Shown here piece by piece: positions 12,053-24,255 of a stretch of DNA of 64,000 bases. Positions within the stretch are counted from its first letter, which is position 1; the number at the start of each line of letters is the position of its first letter. The position numbers were made by a program, and so were the translations under genes. Origin of the DNA: Pagrus major (taxonomy: Eukaryota; Chordata; Actinopteri; Spariformes; Sparidae); assembly GCF_040436345.1 (NCBI RefSeq), contig NC_133225.1, forward strand, positions 26,950,040 through 27,014,039, in the 5' to 3' direction. Under the pieces are notes generated by a model. It was not told where the DNA came from and ran no database searches. It saw nothing but the letters and a program-made list of their open reading frames with translations.

Positions 12053-13284
12053 CAGCCATTCTCAACCTTGGGGTCCCGACCCCAATTGGGGTCGCGAGAT
12101 GATTTTTGGGGGTCGCCAAATCATTTTGGAAAAATATAAATGCGCAAAATTAATGTAGCGTCCGACCGGACGTTAGAAGGACAACGAGCGGTTGGTCTCA
12201 AACAGGCATTTTATTACTCAAAACCAGTTACTGTCGGCCGTAACTACACCAAAACAACAACAACGAACCTGTCCACTAGTCTCATGTCTGCCCTTCTCAT
12301 TCACACATACAGACACAGCTGCACCTCCACCGCGCGTCACCTGCCATCAGAGCTGCAGGACGCCCTGCTAGATCTCTCCTCTGACCGCACATTACAGACT
12401 GCTTTCTCGGCATGCGCACTGGAAGAGTTCTGGTTGTCAGTAGCAACAGAGTACGCAGCACTGTCAAAAGCTGCAACCATTTCCATTTGCATCCACATAT
12501 CTGTGTGAAAAGACCTTTTCTGCGCTGACATACATGAAAAACAAATACAGATCACGACTCCTCAGAGTTGAGAGTTATCTTCGCGTGGCCGTGTCTAACA
12601 TAAAGCCAGGAATGCAGCTGCTCTGTTCAAACAAGCAGGCCCAGCCATCACATTAAATAGTGGTTGCAGCTATTTGGCCTTGTGAAGAAAAAAAAAGAAG
12701 ATGACGTTTATAGAGTTAGGAGTTTTTGTTAACAAAAAACATCTCTGCTTTGACAAGGAAAGGGGCCGAATGAGCAGATTGACAGTCTTAAGTTGTTGTT
12801 AGGACAAAATGTTATGACGTTCTTTTTCGTGTTTAAGCTCTCAGCAACATAGATGTTTAAAATGAAACATGGGCTGTTTTTCTCCCCAGTGTGTTTTGTT
12901 AAGGCTTCCTAACTAGCACGCGCTGGTTATCGTTTTATTTCATTAAAAAGAAAAAGAAAGTTTGCGTTATTTGTTTACATTTTAACCGGCTCAACTACCA
13001 GGAATATGATGGGCTGTAGCGACCATTGTCGGTCTGTTATTCACGTGAAAAGTTAGCGTCTTGATGCTGCTTTATGTTTTTCAAAAAATCCAAAATTGTT
13101 TCAAAATAAAATGATAAAGAAAGTGTGCTTGGCTGATTTGTAAATGCGACGTAGCCTACGGTGTATTGATCGGGCGTTGTTTCAGCACCGCAGACAGCGC
13201 GGGGGTGGGGGGTGGTAGGGTGGGTCGCGGACAGCAGTGCATGTTAAATTGGGGGTCGCGACTCAAAAAGGTTGAGAACCACTG
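12053..13284 (+). mobile_element. hAT-type DNA transposon, internally deleted
   Basis: The ends CAGCCATTCTCAACCTT and, on the other strand, CAGTGGTTCTCAACCTT form the terminal inverted repeat typical of one large hAT group. Flanking octamers CTTTAGGC (12045-12052) and CTATAAGC (13285-13292) match at 6 of 8 positions, an aged hAT-type duplication. At 1.23 kb it keeps only the C-terminal coding remnant. Confidence 0.85.
12340..12656 (+). pseudogene. hAT transposase C-terminal remnant
   Basis: One frame reads LEEFWLSVATEYAALSKAA and then a neighbouring frame reads STYLCEKTFSALTYMKNKYR and RVAVSNIKP, ending in a stop at 12656. These are the C-terminal hAT dimerisation motifs of ZBED/SCAND3-like transposases. 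The frame change near 12475 and the lack of the catalytic core show that it is dead. Confidence 0.75.
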
Positions 13285-13292
13285 CTATAAGC

Positions 13293-13584
13293 AACTCCAG
13301 CAAACACCTTGTATACCGTAACTCTGCCATCGTAACTGTCTACTGTCACTGTCTAATGTTTTCTTCGGGTAACCAATGTCCAAACATCCTTATGCCAAAG
13401 CGGAAGTGATGCATGCATAGAGCCTATTGTAGAATTAGAAATGTCACAGTTATGGTTAAGGCGTCCTGCAACAATGTCCTTTGGGAGGTGTACAAAGGTG
13501 TGTCGGGGCAGGGTGGTGCTCCCATTGGGCCATCCCCCCTGTTAAAAATGAACAAATCACCTACTGCTCCTGCATCTTCCAACC
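13293..13584. other. Gene-free stretch before a Harbinger fragment
   Basis: No domain or repeat is recognised. A short frame runs through it into the Harbinger fragment, but similarity to transposase starts only near 13585. Confidence 0.3.
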
Positions 13585-14002
13585 AGTTTCCCTTGTAACC
13601 CCCTACAGAGAGCCTGTGAGAGGTGTGGTCACTGGAAGGTTTAACCGGCACCATGCAAAGGCCCATTCAGTCATAGAACGGGCCTTTGGCATCATGAAGA
13701 CAAGATGGCGATCGGTCTTCTTCAAGGCTCTGGAGGTGCACCCTGCATTTGCCGTCAAGGTGATTGCCTGTTGTGCCATTTTGCACCACCTCTGTATCAG
13801 GGAGGGGGACATACTAGAGCATGTGGAAGAGGGTTCAGATAATGGAGGTGAACAGCTTCAGCAGGACCTGCATTGTGGGGAACAGCTGCGCGGGCTCATC
13901 ACTGCTGCTCTGTCTGCACCGGAAATGGCATCACGCCGTTGCATTTTGGTGGCCCTGGCTCCTCTGTACCTGTCACATTCCCTGGCTCTGGTGTGTCACT
14001 AG
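13585..14002 (+). pseudogene. Harbinger transposase C-terminal half
   Basis: It encodes VSLVTPYREP, NRHHAKAHSVIERAFG (with the catalytic Glu) and IACCAILHHLC, closely similar to the C-terminal third of the transposase at 2.7-4.4 kb but without that copy's stop. The N-terminal half with both Asp residues is missing, and no left end is seen. Confidence 0.8.
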
Positions 14003-15216
14003 CTGTGTCCCAATTCAGGGGCTGCATCCTTCGAAGGATGCGGCCTTTGCGGCCTCCGAAGGTGAGTACTTCCTGGTTGTGTCACCAGATGTTCCCGCCC
14101 TCACCCTTACGTCACGATTTCTGCCGCCCAGGCCCGTGAAAGTTAAAGTACGTGTAGAGAGTTGGACTGAATACCTAAATGTTTGAGCAACAGGATTCAA
14201 TGATTTTCTTTTTAATCCTCCTAATATTGGAGGAAGAGGAGAAGCAGCTCCGTCGGCGCTGCCAGCGGCTGGTGTATCTCCGGTTGAGAGAGGAACGTGG
14301 AGAGGTAAACCTGCTATTTGAACCCACAGTAATGTTATTATTATCATTATTAGCTAGCTAACAGTTAGGGGTCATTAACATACCAATACATTACGTTAAT
14401 GCTAGACATATTAACTGTAGAACGGCACATATGGTTAATGCCATATAACCTTGACAATTGATTAATAGTTAAAGAACCCTGACCTTAATTTAATATTAAA
14501 ATATTTTGTCATGAATCATCAAAACCAGATTGACACGCCCAGATAGACTGATAAGTGGATCAATAAACAGATTTAGCATTATCTATCAAAGCTCTAAAAT
14601 GAACTAGAATTATCTTATTAACTAAAATTATGCAACTATTGTCTAATTAACCATTTTTCTTCTCCTGTTCTTCCCCTCCTTTTCCAATCCAGACCCCTGT
14701 ACTGCAGGGTCAACCTGGCCGTTCCTGTCCTGGACAGGTTTTTTGAGGAAGGAGACACCAGGCAGAATTTTAGGCTGAGCAGAGGGTCACTGGCAGTGCT
14801 GCTGAACCTTCTCCAACAGGATTGGAGACATGGATGGGGTGCCACAATAGAGACTTTGATGTTCCTTTTCTGGCTGGTGAGTGGGGCATCATACAGGGTG
14901 GTCTCAAGGGTGTTTGGGATCCCTCGCTCCACTGTCCACCGAGTTACTGAGGAGGTGGGGTCATCTGAGGGTCATCTACCTCCCAAAGACCGCTGAAGAC
15001 CTGGCGACAGTAACTCGTGGGTTTGCAGGGCTGGCAAGACACAGAGCTTTTTTAAAAGCTGCTGGAGCGATCGACGGCTGCCATGTCAGAATCAAGCCAC
15101 CAAGCGGCCATGATGGTCACTGCTACAAGAACAGGAAACTGTTCGCCTCAATCATCCTGCAGGCAGTTTGTGACCATCAGGGCTGCTTTGGAGACATGAA
15201 CGTGGGCCGACTGGGG
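14003..15216 (+). pseudogene. Harbinger-type element, left end and N-terminal half of transposase
   Basis: The left end CTGTGTCCCAATTCAGGGG is followed by an 18 bp perfect palindrome at 14024-14041. Exon 1 (starting ATG at 14179 or 14200, ending near 14307) has a hydrophobic then basic stretch. Exon 2 starts after ccag near 14692 and encodes NFRLSRGSLAVLLNLL, IPRSTVHRV and AIDGCHVRIKPPSG with the first catalytic Asp. A frame change near 14960 breaks it. Coding similarity stops at MNVG near 15216, where a Helitron-gene exon follows at 15257. The second Asp and the Glu are absent. Confidence 0.75.
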
Positions 15217-15592
15217 TCTCTTGTTTTTTTTGTGTGTCTTTAACTTCTGTCAGCAGGATGCCTAGGAAGTTGAGACGGTCTGTGGCATTGAAGCAGCGCT
15301 GGAGGAAGCTCGACCTGGAGGAGCCGAGGTCTCCCCCTCCCCCCAAGAGGTACTTACACAGTAGAAAAGCTTCTGTGTCGCAGTGACAACTGTCTGCATG
15401 AAAATGGCTGTAGAAATGTTACACCTATTGCTTTCTCCTTTAATGCTGAGTTCTGTATGTCTGCCATGTCTTTGATGTTAATGTTTCATCAGACGGTGTC
15501 CCCCCCGGCTGGAGAGGAGCCTTCCAGAGGGTCAAGGACCAAGAGGACCAGGGAGACCCACCCCCTCTGCTCCCGAGCGCCAGTCGGCAACG

Positions 15593-15762
15593 TATGCTCC
15601 CACCTCTCACACACACACACACAATAGACATTGTCTGAGGTTTAATGTGTTTGTAATGTTTGTATTGCTTTATCTTATGCTTGTTGTTGTTGTTGTTATT
15701 ATGATTTATCATTATTATTATTATTATTGTTATTATTATTTTATTTTTTTATCTGTCATCAG
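15593..15762. repeat. (CA)n and (ATT)n simple repeats in intron
   Basis: A CA tract at about 15606-15623 and an ATT-rich tract at about 15710-15750 lie in the intron between two exons of the SGNH module. Confidence 0.7.
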
Positions 15763-16431
15763 GTGGTTGGATCTTCACCCCCTGCCAAGGCTTTCTGGAG
15801 CCCCGATGATGCCGAAGTTCGTGCACGTAAGTATCCACCTGTTTTATCCCTAAATTTACAATAAATTAATTCATCATCAATATTAAACTTTTTAAACTGG
15901 TTTTCCTGTACTTTTTTACTGGTATAAACAAGTGATTGTTGATATTTCCTGGTAGGCTTTCCTTCATTAGTTTTACCTTTTATCTGTTTTGTCCTTTACT
16001 AAACAGGCCGCGGTACTGGTTACCGCCATCGGGTGCGGAGGTGGCCAACTTCCAAGCTCACTGGACGGAGCCACAAGTTGGTCATCCCACCGGAGTCTCC
16101 TGACATGAGGGTGCTATTATTGTCCAGTTTATGAAGGAAGTAATTGATCTTGAGAGGGATTAACGATTTTCATAAAGAAATTTTCTTTGTTGTTGCAGTT
16201 TGTTCTGATTGTCGGGGACTCCCATCTCCGCGCAATTGGGGACGGTTTCGCCCCGATGTCAGAAGGAAAGTATTCTGTTGGTATCATGTCGACCCCCGGG
16301 GCCCATGCCGCTCAGCTGTGGACTGAGGTCCTGCATGCCAATGTTCCTCGGACTCCTGATGCTGTTTGTGTTCTTGCCCCTAGCAACAACCTGACGGCGA
16401 GCAGGACCGTGGACTTCGCCCAATTCCTCTA

Positions 16432-16589
16432 TTTATTTATTTCAGGCATAGACACCTTTTTATTGAGACAGTGCATAGATTTTTGAAATGGGAAAGAAAG
16501 GGGGTGTGACATGCAGCAAAGGGATTTGAACCAGGGTCCGCTGCGTATGTGGCATGCGCTCTAACCACTCGACTACCTGCGCGCCCATG
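16432..16589 (-). repeat. tRNA-derived SINE in an intron of copy 2
   Basis: Same SINE and same position as in copy 1, with box A and box B readable on -. The right flanking gtaagctttt at 16590 is kept. The left one is lost in the deletion that also removed the exon end. Confidence 0.8.
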
Positions 16590-18172
16590 GTAAGCTTTTA
16601 TTTCATGTCTCTCTTGTCCTGTATTCTTAGTAGTTTAACAACAATAGAAGTACTGCATTGACTACTCTAATTAGACTAATTGTACGACCTTTTAAAAAAT
16701 AATGTGTACTTAATGTGATGTGTGTGATTTTGAATGAAACTGTCAATTGGTGTTTTCTAAAATTTTGGTCTCTACAGGTCTTTGTGCTGGACTTCCCCCC
16801 CCGCCTGAACGAGGCTGAGGAGCACCAGAGGGCCCTTCGCCAGGAGTACCACCGCGTGGCGGCTCGTATGGGTATGTAAAACAATATCTTGTCAATAAAA
16901 ACAAGAAAAGAAATGTACTGTGATGAACATAAAGTCAGTGTGGATGTTGTAATGACTCACTTTTTTTCTTTTTTACATTTTAGGTGTGAGGTACGTCTCT
17001 GCGGAGGAGTACTTCCCCCGTACGCGCCTGGATCTGTGGAGCAGAGACGGCGTAAGTAGAATATCTGTGTGTGATAGAAAAAGTCTAATTGTCTATAATT
17101 TCTTGCGTGTTAATATGAAACAGTCAACACGAGCTACGAGTTGAACTTTGTCTGTAAATGGATTTGTCATCTCTGCAGGTTCACCTGAGCAACCGTGAGG
17201 GGATGGGGATCCTCACCGAGCTGCTGTGGACCTCGACGGAGCAGTTCCTGGAGACACCACCTCCCCCTCCCCCGGTGTCTCCTACTCCTTCACCGCCGCT
17301 TAGGAAGGTTTCTCCTAAGCTGGTTGTGAAGGGAGAGGTACGTGCTCCTCGGTCTCCTGACCCCTTCCAGTGGAAGGTCGTTGGTCAGAGCACCAAGGTT
17401 AGTACGGTTTTTTAAAAATTATATTATCACTTGTGTTTACATGTGTTTGTGTACATTATGGTGAACGGGTTCACAGTCGTAACTGAAAAGCACCCATTTA
17501 ATCAAATATGTGATGTGCTTTCCCAGCCGCAGGTTCCCGGTCAGACAGCGTGGCTCAGCAGCAGGTGACTCATTTTTCTCTTTTTTTCACAACAAGTTAA
17601 CTGGTTAGTATTTAAACTTTGTGTATTTGACCAGACAAATATTCATGTGTCTTTGTGTTTTGTTTTTTTTCGTCTTTCACAGGAGAATGAGTCCTTCCTC
17701 CCACTGAACCCAATGTGGTTCAGTAGCACGGCCCTTCGTGCTATGGAGCAAGTCTCTCCTTCTCGGCTGGCGGACGTCCCGTCTCCTCCTGCGCGCAAGA
17801 AGGTAAATGGTCTGACATCTCTTCTCAGCTGTATTATAAAGTTTCTCCGTGTTCCCTACAGTTACCGGTGCTATGTTTTTATTTGACGGTGCAGGTGGCC
17901 TCCCCAGCGGCAGCCAGGCGCCGTAGGACCACGGAGAGACGCCCCCCTCGCAGCCAGTCTCCTGTGAACAATGTATGTTACACAACTGACACACAGTCAG
18001 TGTTTACAGTTGAAATGGTGTCTTCATGGAGACATAACTACATCGTCCACTCTGTCTGAATTTTAATATATTTGTTCTCATCTGTCAACAGCTGGTTGGA
18101 TCCCCTCCAGCCAGGCTGTCACGGAGACTGGAGGACGACGCCCCCTCCAGCCCGGTTCCTCGGTCCAGGACC

Positions 18173-18796
<624 letters not shown>

Positions 18797-21700
18797 TCAG
18801 AGTGACATGAGGTACAGAAAGTTCTCCAGGAACCACCAGTGTACCTGAATGTCCCTGACTTTTCTGGCTTATCAGAACAAGGGCTGTCAGTTGAACACTG
18901 CTGCCCTCGATAGAGTGCTGGCAAAGGGAGATTCACTTTATGTAGGTGTAAAACGACAGCTGATCCGCAAAAAAACATTCCGCAGTGACCATCTCACCGT
19001 GGAAGAACTTCCTAAACAAGTCCTGACTGACACAGAGGTGTGTAACGTCCACATGCCTGAAATCAGGTGTGGACTTGTGAAAGCTAGTGAAGGCCAGGCT
19101 TGGTATCTGCCCCTGGCCACACAGTTAGAGTGTCTGTCAGGTGAAGTTAATTTGGCTTTAATCATAGTTAGTCCAGAGTGCATTGCAGTTTTCCGTGACC
19201 AATCAGGCAGGTATGGTGTGTTTGATTCACACTCAAGAAACACGGTGGGCTTACCTCACCCCTGCAGAACTGCAATTATGAAGACCTTCTCAGAAATCAG
19301 TGACTTGGCTGACCACCTGCACAAACTCTTTGCGAATCGTGGACCTTCTACCGGTTACGAGTTTGTGCCGGTGTCATTTGAAGCCATTGGTTCCAGAGAA
19401 CGCCCTCAGGCATCTCCTGCACTCAATGGATCCAGGACAGCTCTCCCACCAGCAGCAGAGCGTGTCCTTAAGACGGCTCCTGCACCAGCAGCAGCAGAGC
19501 GTGTCCTCAAGACAGCTCCTGCACCACCAGCAGCAGAGCGTGTCCTTAAGACGGCTCCTGCACCACCAGCAGCAGCAGAGCGTGTCCTTAAGACGGCTCC
19601 TGCACCAGCAGCAGCAGAGCGTTTCCTCAAGACAGCTCCTGCACCAGCACCACCAGCAGCAGAGCGTGTCCTCAAGACGGCTCCTGCACCAGCAGCAAAA
19701 GAGAATCTCACGAAGTTGCCAAAGGAACAGCTAAGAAGAGCGATGCGGAAAGCCAGCAAAAAACAACACACGTTACTGTCTGGTGAAGAAAAAAGGACAA
19801 AATCCGAATGCGAAAGGAAAAAGTACAGCAGCTGTCTGGAATTTAGAAGAAAAAAAATCCAAGGACAAAGGAGAAGATATGCCGAAGACAGTCTCAATCA
19901 GAAACAGCGATCCTTCAGGTGTTACCATGAAAACACAAAAGTTAAAGACAAGAAGAAGGAAGAAGTCGTCAGAAGATACAGGGAAGATGCTACTTTCAGG
20001 AGACGACAGAAGACTTGCATCACGAAGAAGTACAAAGAAGATGCCACGTTCCGCACGACACAGAAGGATTACATTAGAGTGAGATACCAGTCAGATGCAG
20101 TGTTTCAGAGCAAACACAAATTTCGCATGTCTCAGAGATACAACACAGATCAAAGCTATAGCCAAAAGCTAAAGCAAAATTTCAATTTTAGATATCACAA
20201 TGATCCGGAATTTCGACGTCGTCTTAATCAACGCTGCAACCAGCAGAGAAAAGCCAAATTGGACACAAATACTGGCTTTAGTACGTTTTAGAAGACGCAG
20301 AAAGCGCTTAGAATCAAGCGAAAATACAGAAAAATTGTGCCCCACCGCCCCCAGCCCCTGATAGATCCGGTCATGGCAGTAGCCATAGCTGTCTTTCGTG
20401 AGTCCATTAGACATGGACCCACATACATTTGTACTGTGTGTCACAGAGCCTTGTTTCCTAATCAGGTCAAAGAATGCAAAAGACAAAAATATAGTGAGCA
20501 CGCAAAAGTGGCAGCCGAATGCTTGACACGAAAATATGTCCACTTTTGCGACTGCGAGTGCTCTACCCCTTGCTCTGTGCCACAAGAGAGACTGCATGAG
20601 TGGATATGCTACACCTGTGACAGCCACCTTTGCAGAGGACGCATACCACCCATGGCAGTCGCAAACAATTTGGAGTTGGCGCCCATCCCCACAGAATTGG
20701 CTGCACTTAATGTGCTTGAGAGGCAGCTGATTGCAAAAATCCTGCCGTTCGCAAAAATAGTTGCTCTGCCAAAAGGCCAACAGAGAGCAGTCCACGGAGC
20801 TGTTGTGTGCGTTCCATCAGAGGTGCAAGCGATCGTCAACAGTCTCCCAAGGCCCAGAGCAGAAGCGCAGCTGCTTCAAGTAAAATTAAAAAGGCACGTT
20901 AAATACAAAGGTTACCAGCACTTCTACACCGTCGATATGAAGAATGTGCAGGCTGGCCTCGCGAAGTTGAGAGAGACTCATTCGGAATACAAAGACGTGT
21001 TTATCGATGAGACTGCCACTTTTGACTGTCTGCTCGAAGAGGAGGAGCCTATCGGGGCAGAAGAGGAGGAGCCCGTCATCCCAGAGGCAGAGCCCATCAA
21101 TGAAGAGTGGTTGTCTGGCTGGCTGCCAGACGAAGACATGGACATAAATTTGGAGGACATTTTTAGTGACCAAAATGAACCGGGACAGTTGGAGGCGGCC
21201 GAGGACGAACAGGAGGAGCTGAGACCAGGCCTCTCCCTGGACACTTGCATGCAGCCCCCCGACATTGCACAGGAAATCCTTTCGTATGGTGACGGAGTAT
21301 TTAGTGTTGCGCCCGCTCAAGGCAACAAACCGGTTGGGTTTTTCACCATACCCAAGTTAGAGGCCATGGCTTTTCCTGTGCAATTTCCGACAGGAGAGAA
21401 CACATTAGACACAGCTAGAAGCGTCTCCCTGTCCCCGAGTCTTTACTTCAATTGTAGGCTCTTTGCTGCAGATACGCGTTTTGCAAGTGACCAGAGTTAT
21501 CTTTTCTTTGCGCAGTTTGTTACAGAGACTCACCTCGCGACGAACAGCATGTCTATACAAATGCGCAAAGGAAAGTCCAAAACCAGAGACGGCTGCCGAA
21601 TCAACAACGTCATGCTCCAGGATAAGGACGAGGTAGAACGGCTGATTATGAGCCACGACGCGACCAGGTTCATGCAACCTCTTAGAGGCACTCCAGCCTA

Positions 21701-23975
21701 TTGGAACAAAACGCTTAAAGATGTCGACGCGATGGTTCGTCAAATTGGAAAACCAACATTTTTTACCACCTTCTCTGCTGCTGAGATGAGATGGCCTGAG
21801 TTCATAGAGGTCATCAAAGCTCAGCAGGGTGAACATGGGCAGTTTTCAGATTTGGATTGGAAAACAAAATGCGACATTCTGAGAAGCAACCCCGTCACAG
21901 TAATGCGCATGTTTGAAAAGAGAGTCGAAGCTCTCATGACGAACCTCATCCTCTCTCCTTCGCAACCGCTCGGCGAAGTAGATGATTATTTTTATCGCGT
22001 CGAGTTCCAAGCCAGGGGAAGCCCGCACATCCACATGCTGATTTGGATAAAAGATTCGCCGAAATTTGAAGACGCCTCCAATAGACAAATCATGGAATTT
22101 ATAGATCGGTACATTAGCTGCAAAATGCCCGACCCCGACACGGATCCGGAACTCCACAAAATAGTGTCAGAGGTTCAGGTGCACAGCAGGCGACATTCTA
22201 AGTCCTGTAAGAAGGGAAATGTAGCCTGCAGGTTCGGCTTTCCAAAACTACCGATGGATAAAACATTCATCACCAGGCCCCCCACAGTTAATTACTTCCA
22301 AAACGAGGATGAAAGCGATGCAGACTTCGAAGCGAAAGTAGCGGAGCAGAAAAAGGCCCTCGCCGAAAAGCAACGATTGGCTAAACAAACGCTCCAACCA
22401 GTTAGAGATCTGCTTATGGATCCGGCTGCTTCATTCAGCAGTTTGACAGACTTGCTTTGCCGGTGCAACTTGACCTACGACGAATACATGACAGCCGCGC
22501 AGCGCCTGGCAAACAACCATGTCATGATGCTGAGGCGCCATCCAAATGATTGTTGGGTTAATGCCTACAATCCTGATTTGATTAGAGCGTGGGACGCAAA
22601 CATGGACATCCAGTACGTCATAGACGATTACAGTTGCATCATGTACATGATGTCATACGTAGCCAAACCAGAGCACGAGATGACAGAATTCCTTAAGAAC
22701 GTCATCAAGGATGTTAAGCGATCCGACGTCAACAAGCGCGACGAAATGAAACAAATTATGCAGGCCTACTCTAAACACAGAGAGGTCAGTGCTCAAGAGG
22801 CCATAGCCTGTACATGCAGCTTACGCCTCAAGAAGTGCTCCCGATCAGTGGCGTTTATTCAGACCGACGAGGACGGCCTGAGAATGAGTCACCCTATGGG
22901 TAGACTAGAAAAAAATGGAAGCGAATTCCGAGGACGTCTGGATGTCGGGGTTGCCTGAAAAATACACCAACAGACCTCGCAATCGAGAGTTTGAAGGCAT
23001 GTGTCTGGCCGAGTTTGCGTCAGATTATAGAGTACTCTACGGCCATCAAAAGGAAAGCCAGAACGCAATTGAATTACTAAACGATATGGGATATATTCAA
23101 AAGAGAACCGTAGGAAAACCAGCAATCATTAAATTTACTCGCTTCTCTGAGGAAAAAAAGTGTGGCGACAAGTGGGGTATGACAGTAGAGCAGATAGTGG
23201 GGCGCAACCAAAAACGTTACGAGGGCCAAGGGAAAAACATGGACGCTGCGTTTGAGCAGGTTCAGGTGTGCGGTCCTCTCGTGAATGCGTGGAACTCTTT
23301 TGCGCCCGAAATTGAAGTGGACCGGCTGGAGTGCCTGGCGGAATGCGAACCTCGCGATCCGGAGCATAACGGCGAAGATGTCCCAGAATTCGGCACTAGG
23401 AAAGAGAAGGGGAGCTCTGTGCCTAGAATAGACGCTCCACAGTTGAGACCAGACTTTGTTAGGAAAATGTACCAAAGTCTGAACGAAACTCAGGCTTCCG
23501 TTTTCTACAGAGTTCGACAGTGGTGCTTTGAACTAGTCTGGGGCCACAATCCAGAACCGTTTTATTACTTTCTATCGGGAGGGGCTGGATGTGGCAAATC
23601 ACATGTGATCAAGTGCATTCACCACGAGGCAACGAGAATTCTGCGTGAGCTCCCGAGATTTCGGGACGACGCAGACATGTCCCAACCCGCCATGCTGCTG
23701 ACCGCATTCACAGGCATTCAACATATCAGGCAACACGTTGCACTCCATTCTCAAATTACCAAGGTCCTTGCAGCCACCTTATCAAGGTCTTGGAAATGCA
23801 CTCGACGAGGTCAGAGCAACACTGGCGAACGCTGAGATTCTCATCATCGACGAGATATCCATGGTCTCCAAAGAGCTATTTGCCTACGTGCATTGGCGAT
23901 TTCAGCAGATCAGGGGTAATCGGAAGCCATTTGGAGGCATGTCTGTCCTTGCCGTAGGTGACTTTTATTCTTTTC
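18797..23975 (+). pseudogene. Helitron polyprotein: USP-like protease, repeats, Rep nuclease, helicase (copy 2)
   Basis: The most complete copy. The first exon reads into NHQCT, with a Cys codon at 18840-18842 placed like the catalytic Cys of the C76/herpes-tegument-like USP fold, then a TGA at 18846. The protease domain continues through KGDSLYVGVK, ELPKQV and VFDSHSRN. Then come Ala/Pro repeats, basic repeats and the Cys-rich domain. Next is Helitron_like_N with the HUH motif PHIHMLIW near 22023 and the two-Tyr motif YMMSYVAK near 22640. A Pif1-type helicase follows, with Walker A GGAGCGKS near 23580 and Walker [10 protein letters not shown] near 23850. Lesions: TAG at 20289-20291 (TAC in copy 1), A7 at 22909-22915 (+1 frame), a deletion near 23715, and truncation after GDFY near 23970. 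It would nick, unwind and copy DNA by rolling circle. Confidence 0.85.
19447..19710 (+). repeat. Coding minisatellite, Ala/Pro repeat, copy 2
   Basis: Six units of AAERVLKTAPAP type. The order and length of the variants differ from copy 1, so the arrays have changed since duplication. Confidence 0.85.
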
Positions 23976-23976
23976 T

Positions 23977-24255
23977 AAGGGAAGTAAGATTTCGTTAAAT
24001 TCTCAACTTTCACTTCAGTCTTTGAAATCTGTAACTAATTTATGTCTTTTAAATCTAGTAACATTTATACAGACAGCAGGAAGAAGACCTCCAGAGGACT
24101 GCAGCAACAATAAGGGAAGTCAGATTTCGTTAAATTCTCAACTTTCACTTTTTTTCACTCCAGGAAGAAGGCCTCCTCTGCTCGTTTTTTTGAAAAAAAA
24201 TAAATGTTATCTCTGTTACAAAATGACGGTGTATGCCCTGTTGAATTATTAATTA
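23977..24255. repeat. Direct repeat next to the Helitron truncation
   Basis: A motif of about 36 bp beginning GGGAAGTAAGATTTCG occurs at about 23980 and, with one change, at about 24113. The sequence between holds GCAGGAAGAAGACCTCC, echoed as CCAGGAAGAAGGCCTCC near 24160. This suggests a local tandem duplication at the truncated end of the element. Confidence 0.55.

Larger units (their letters stand above)
15257..18172 (+). pseudogene. Helitron-type gene, SGNH-hydrolase exons, copy 2
   Basis: This copy preserves exons missing from copy 1: 15257-15349 with a start codon (MPRKLRRSVALKQRW), 15493-15591, 15763-15826 and 16007-16110, then the SGNH exon from 16199 with [15 protein letters not shown] and VLAPSNNLT. 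Phases join throughout (AG|A at 15349/15493, for example). The exons from 16778 to 18172 parallel those of copy 1, including the Asp-x-x-His block. A deletion near 16430 removes the SGNH exon end and its donor, so normal splicing is lost. The copy stops near 18172 inside a Pro/Ser-rich exon. The N-terminal exons suggest a nuclear-type basic start for the polyprotein. Confidence 0.7.

Noticed and set aside
20886..21320. 144-residue frame on - within the Helitron gene
   Set aside because: It is a shadow of the acidic tail and start of the Rep region on +, which carry the recognised domains.
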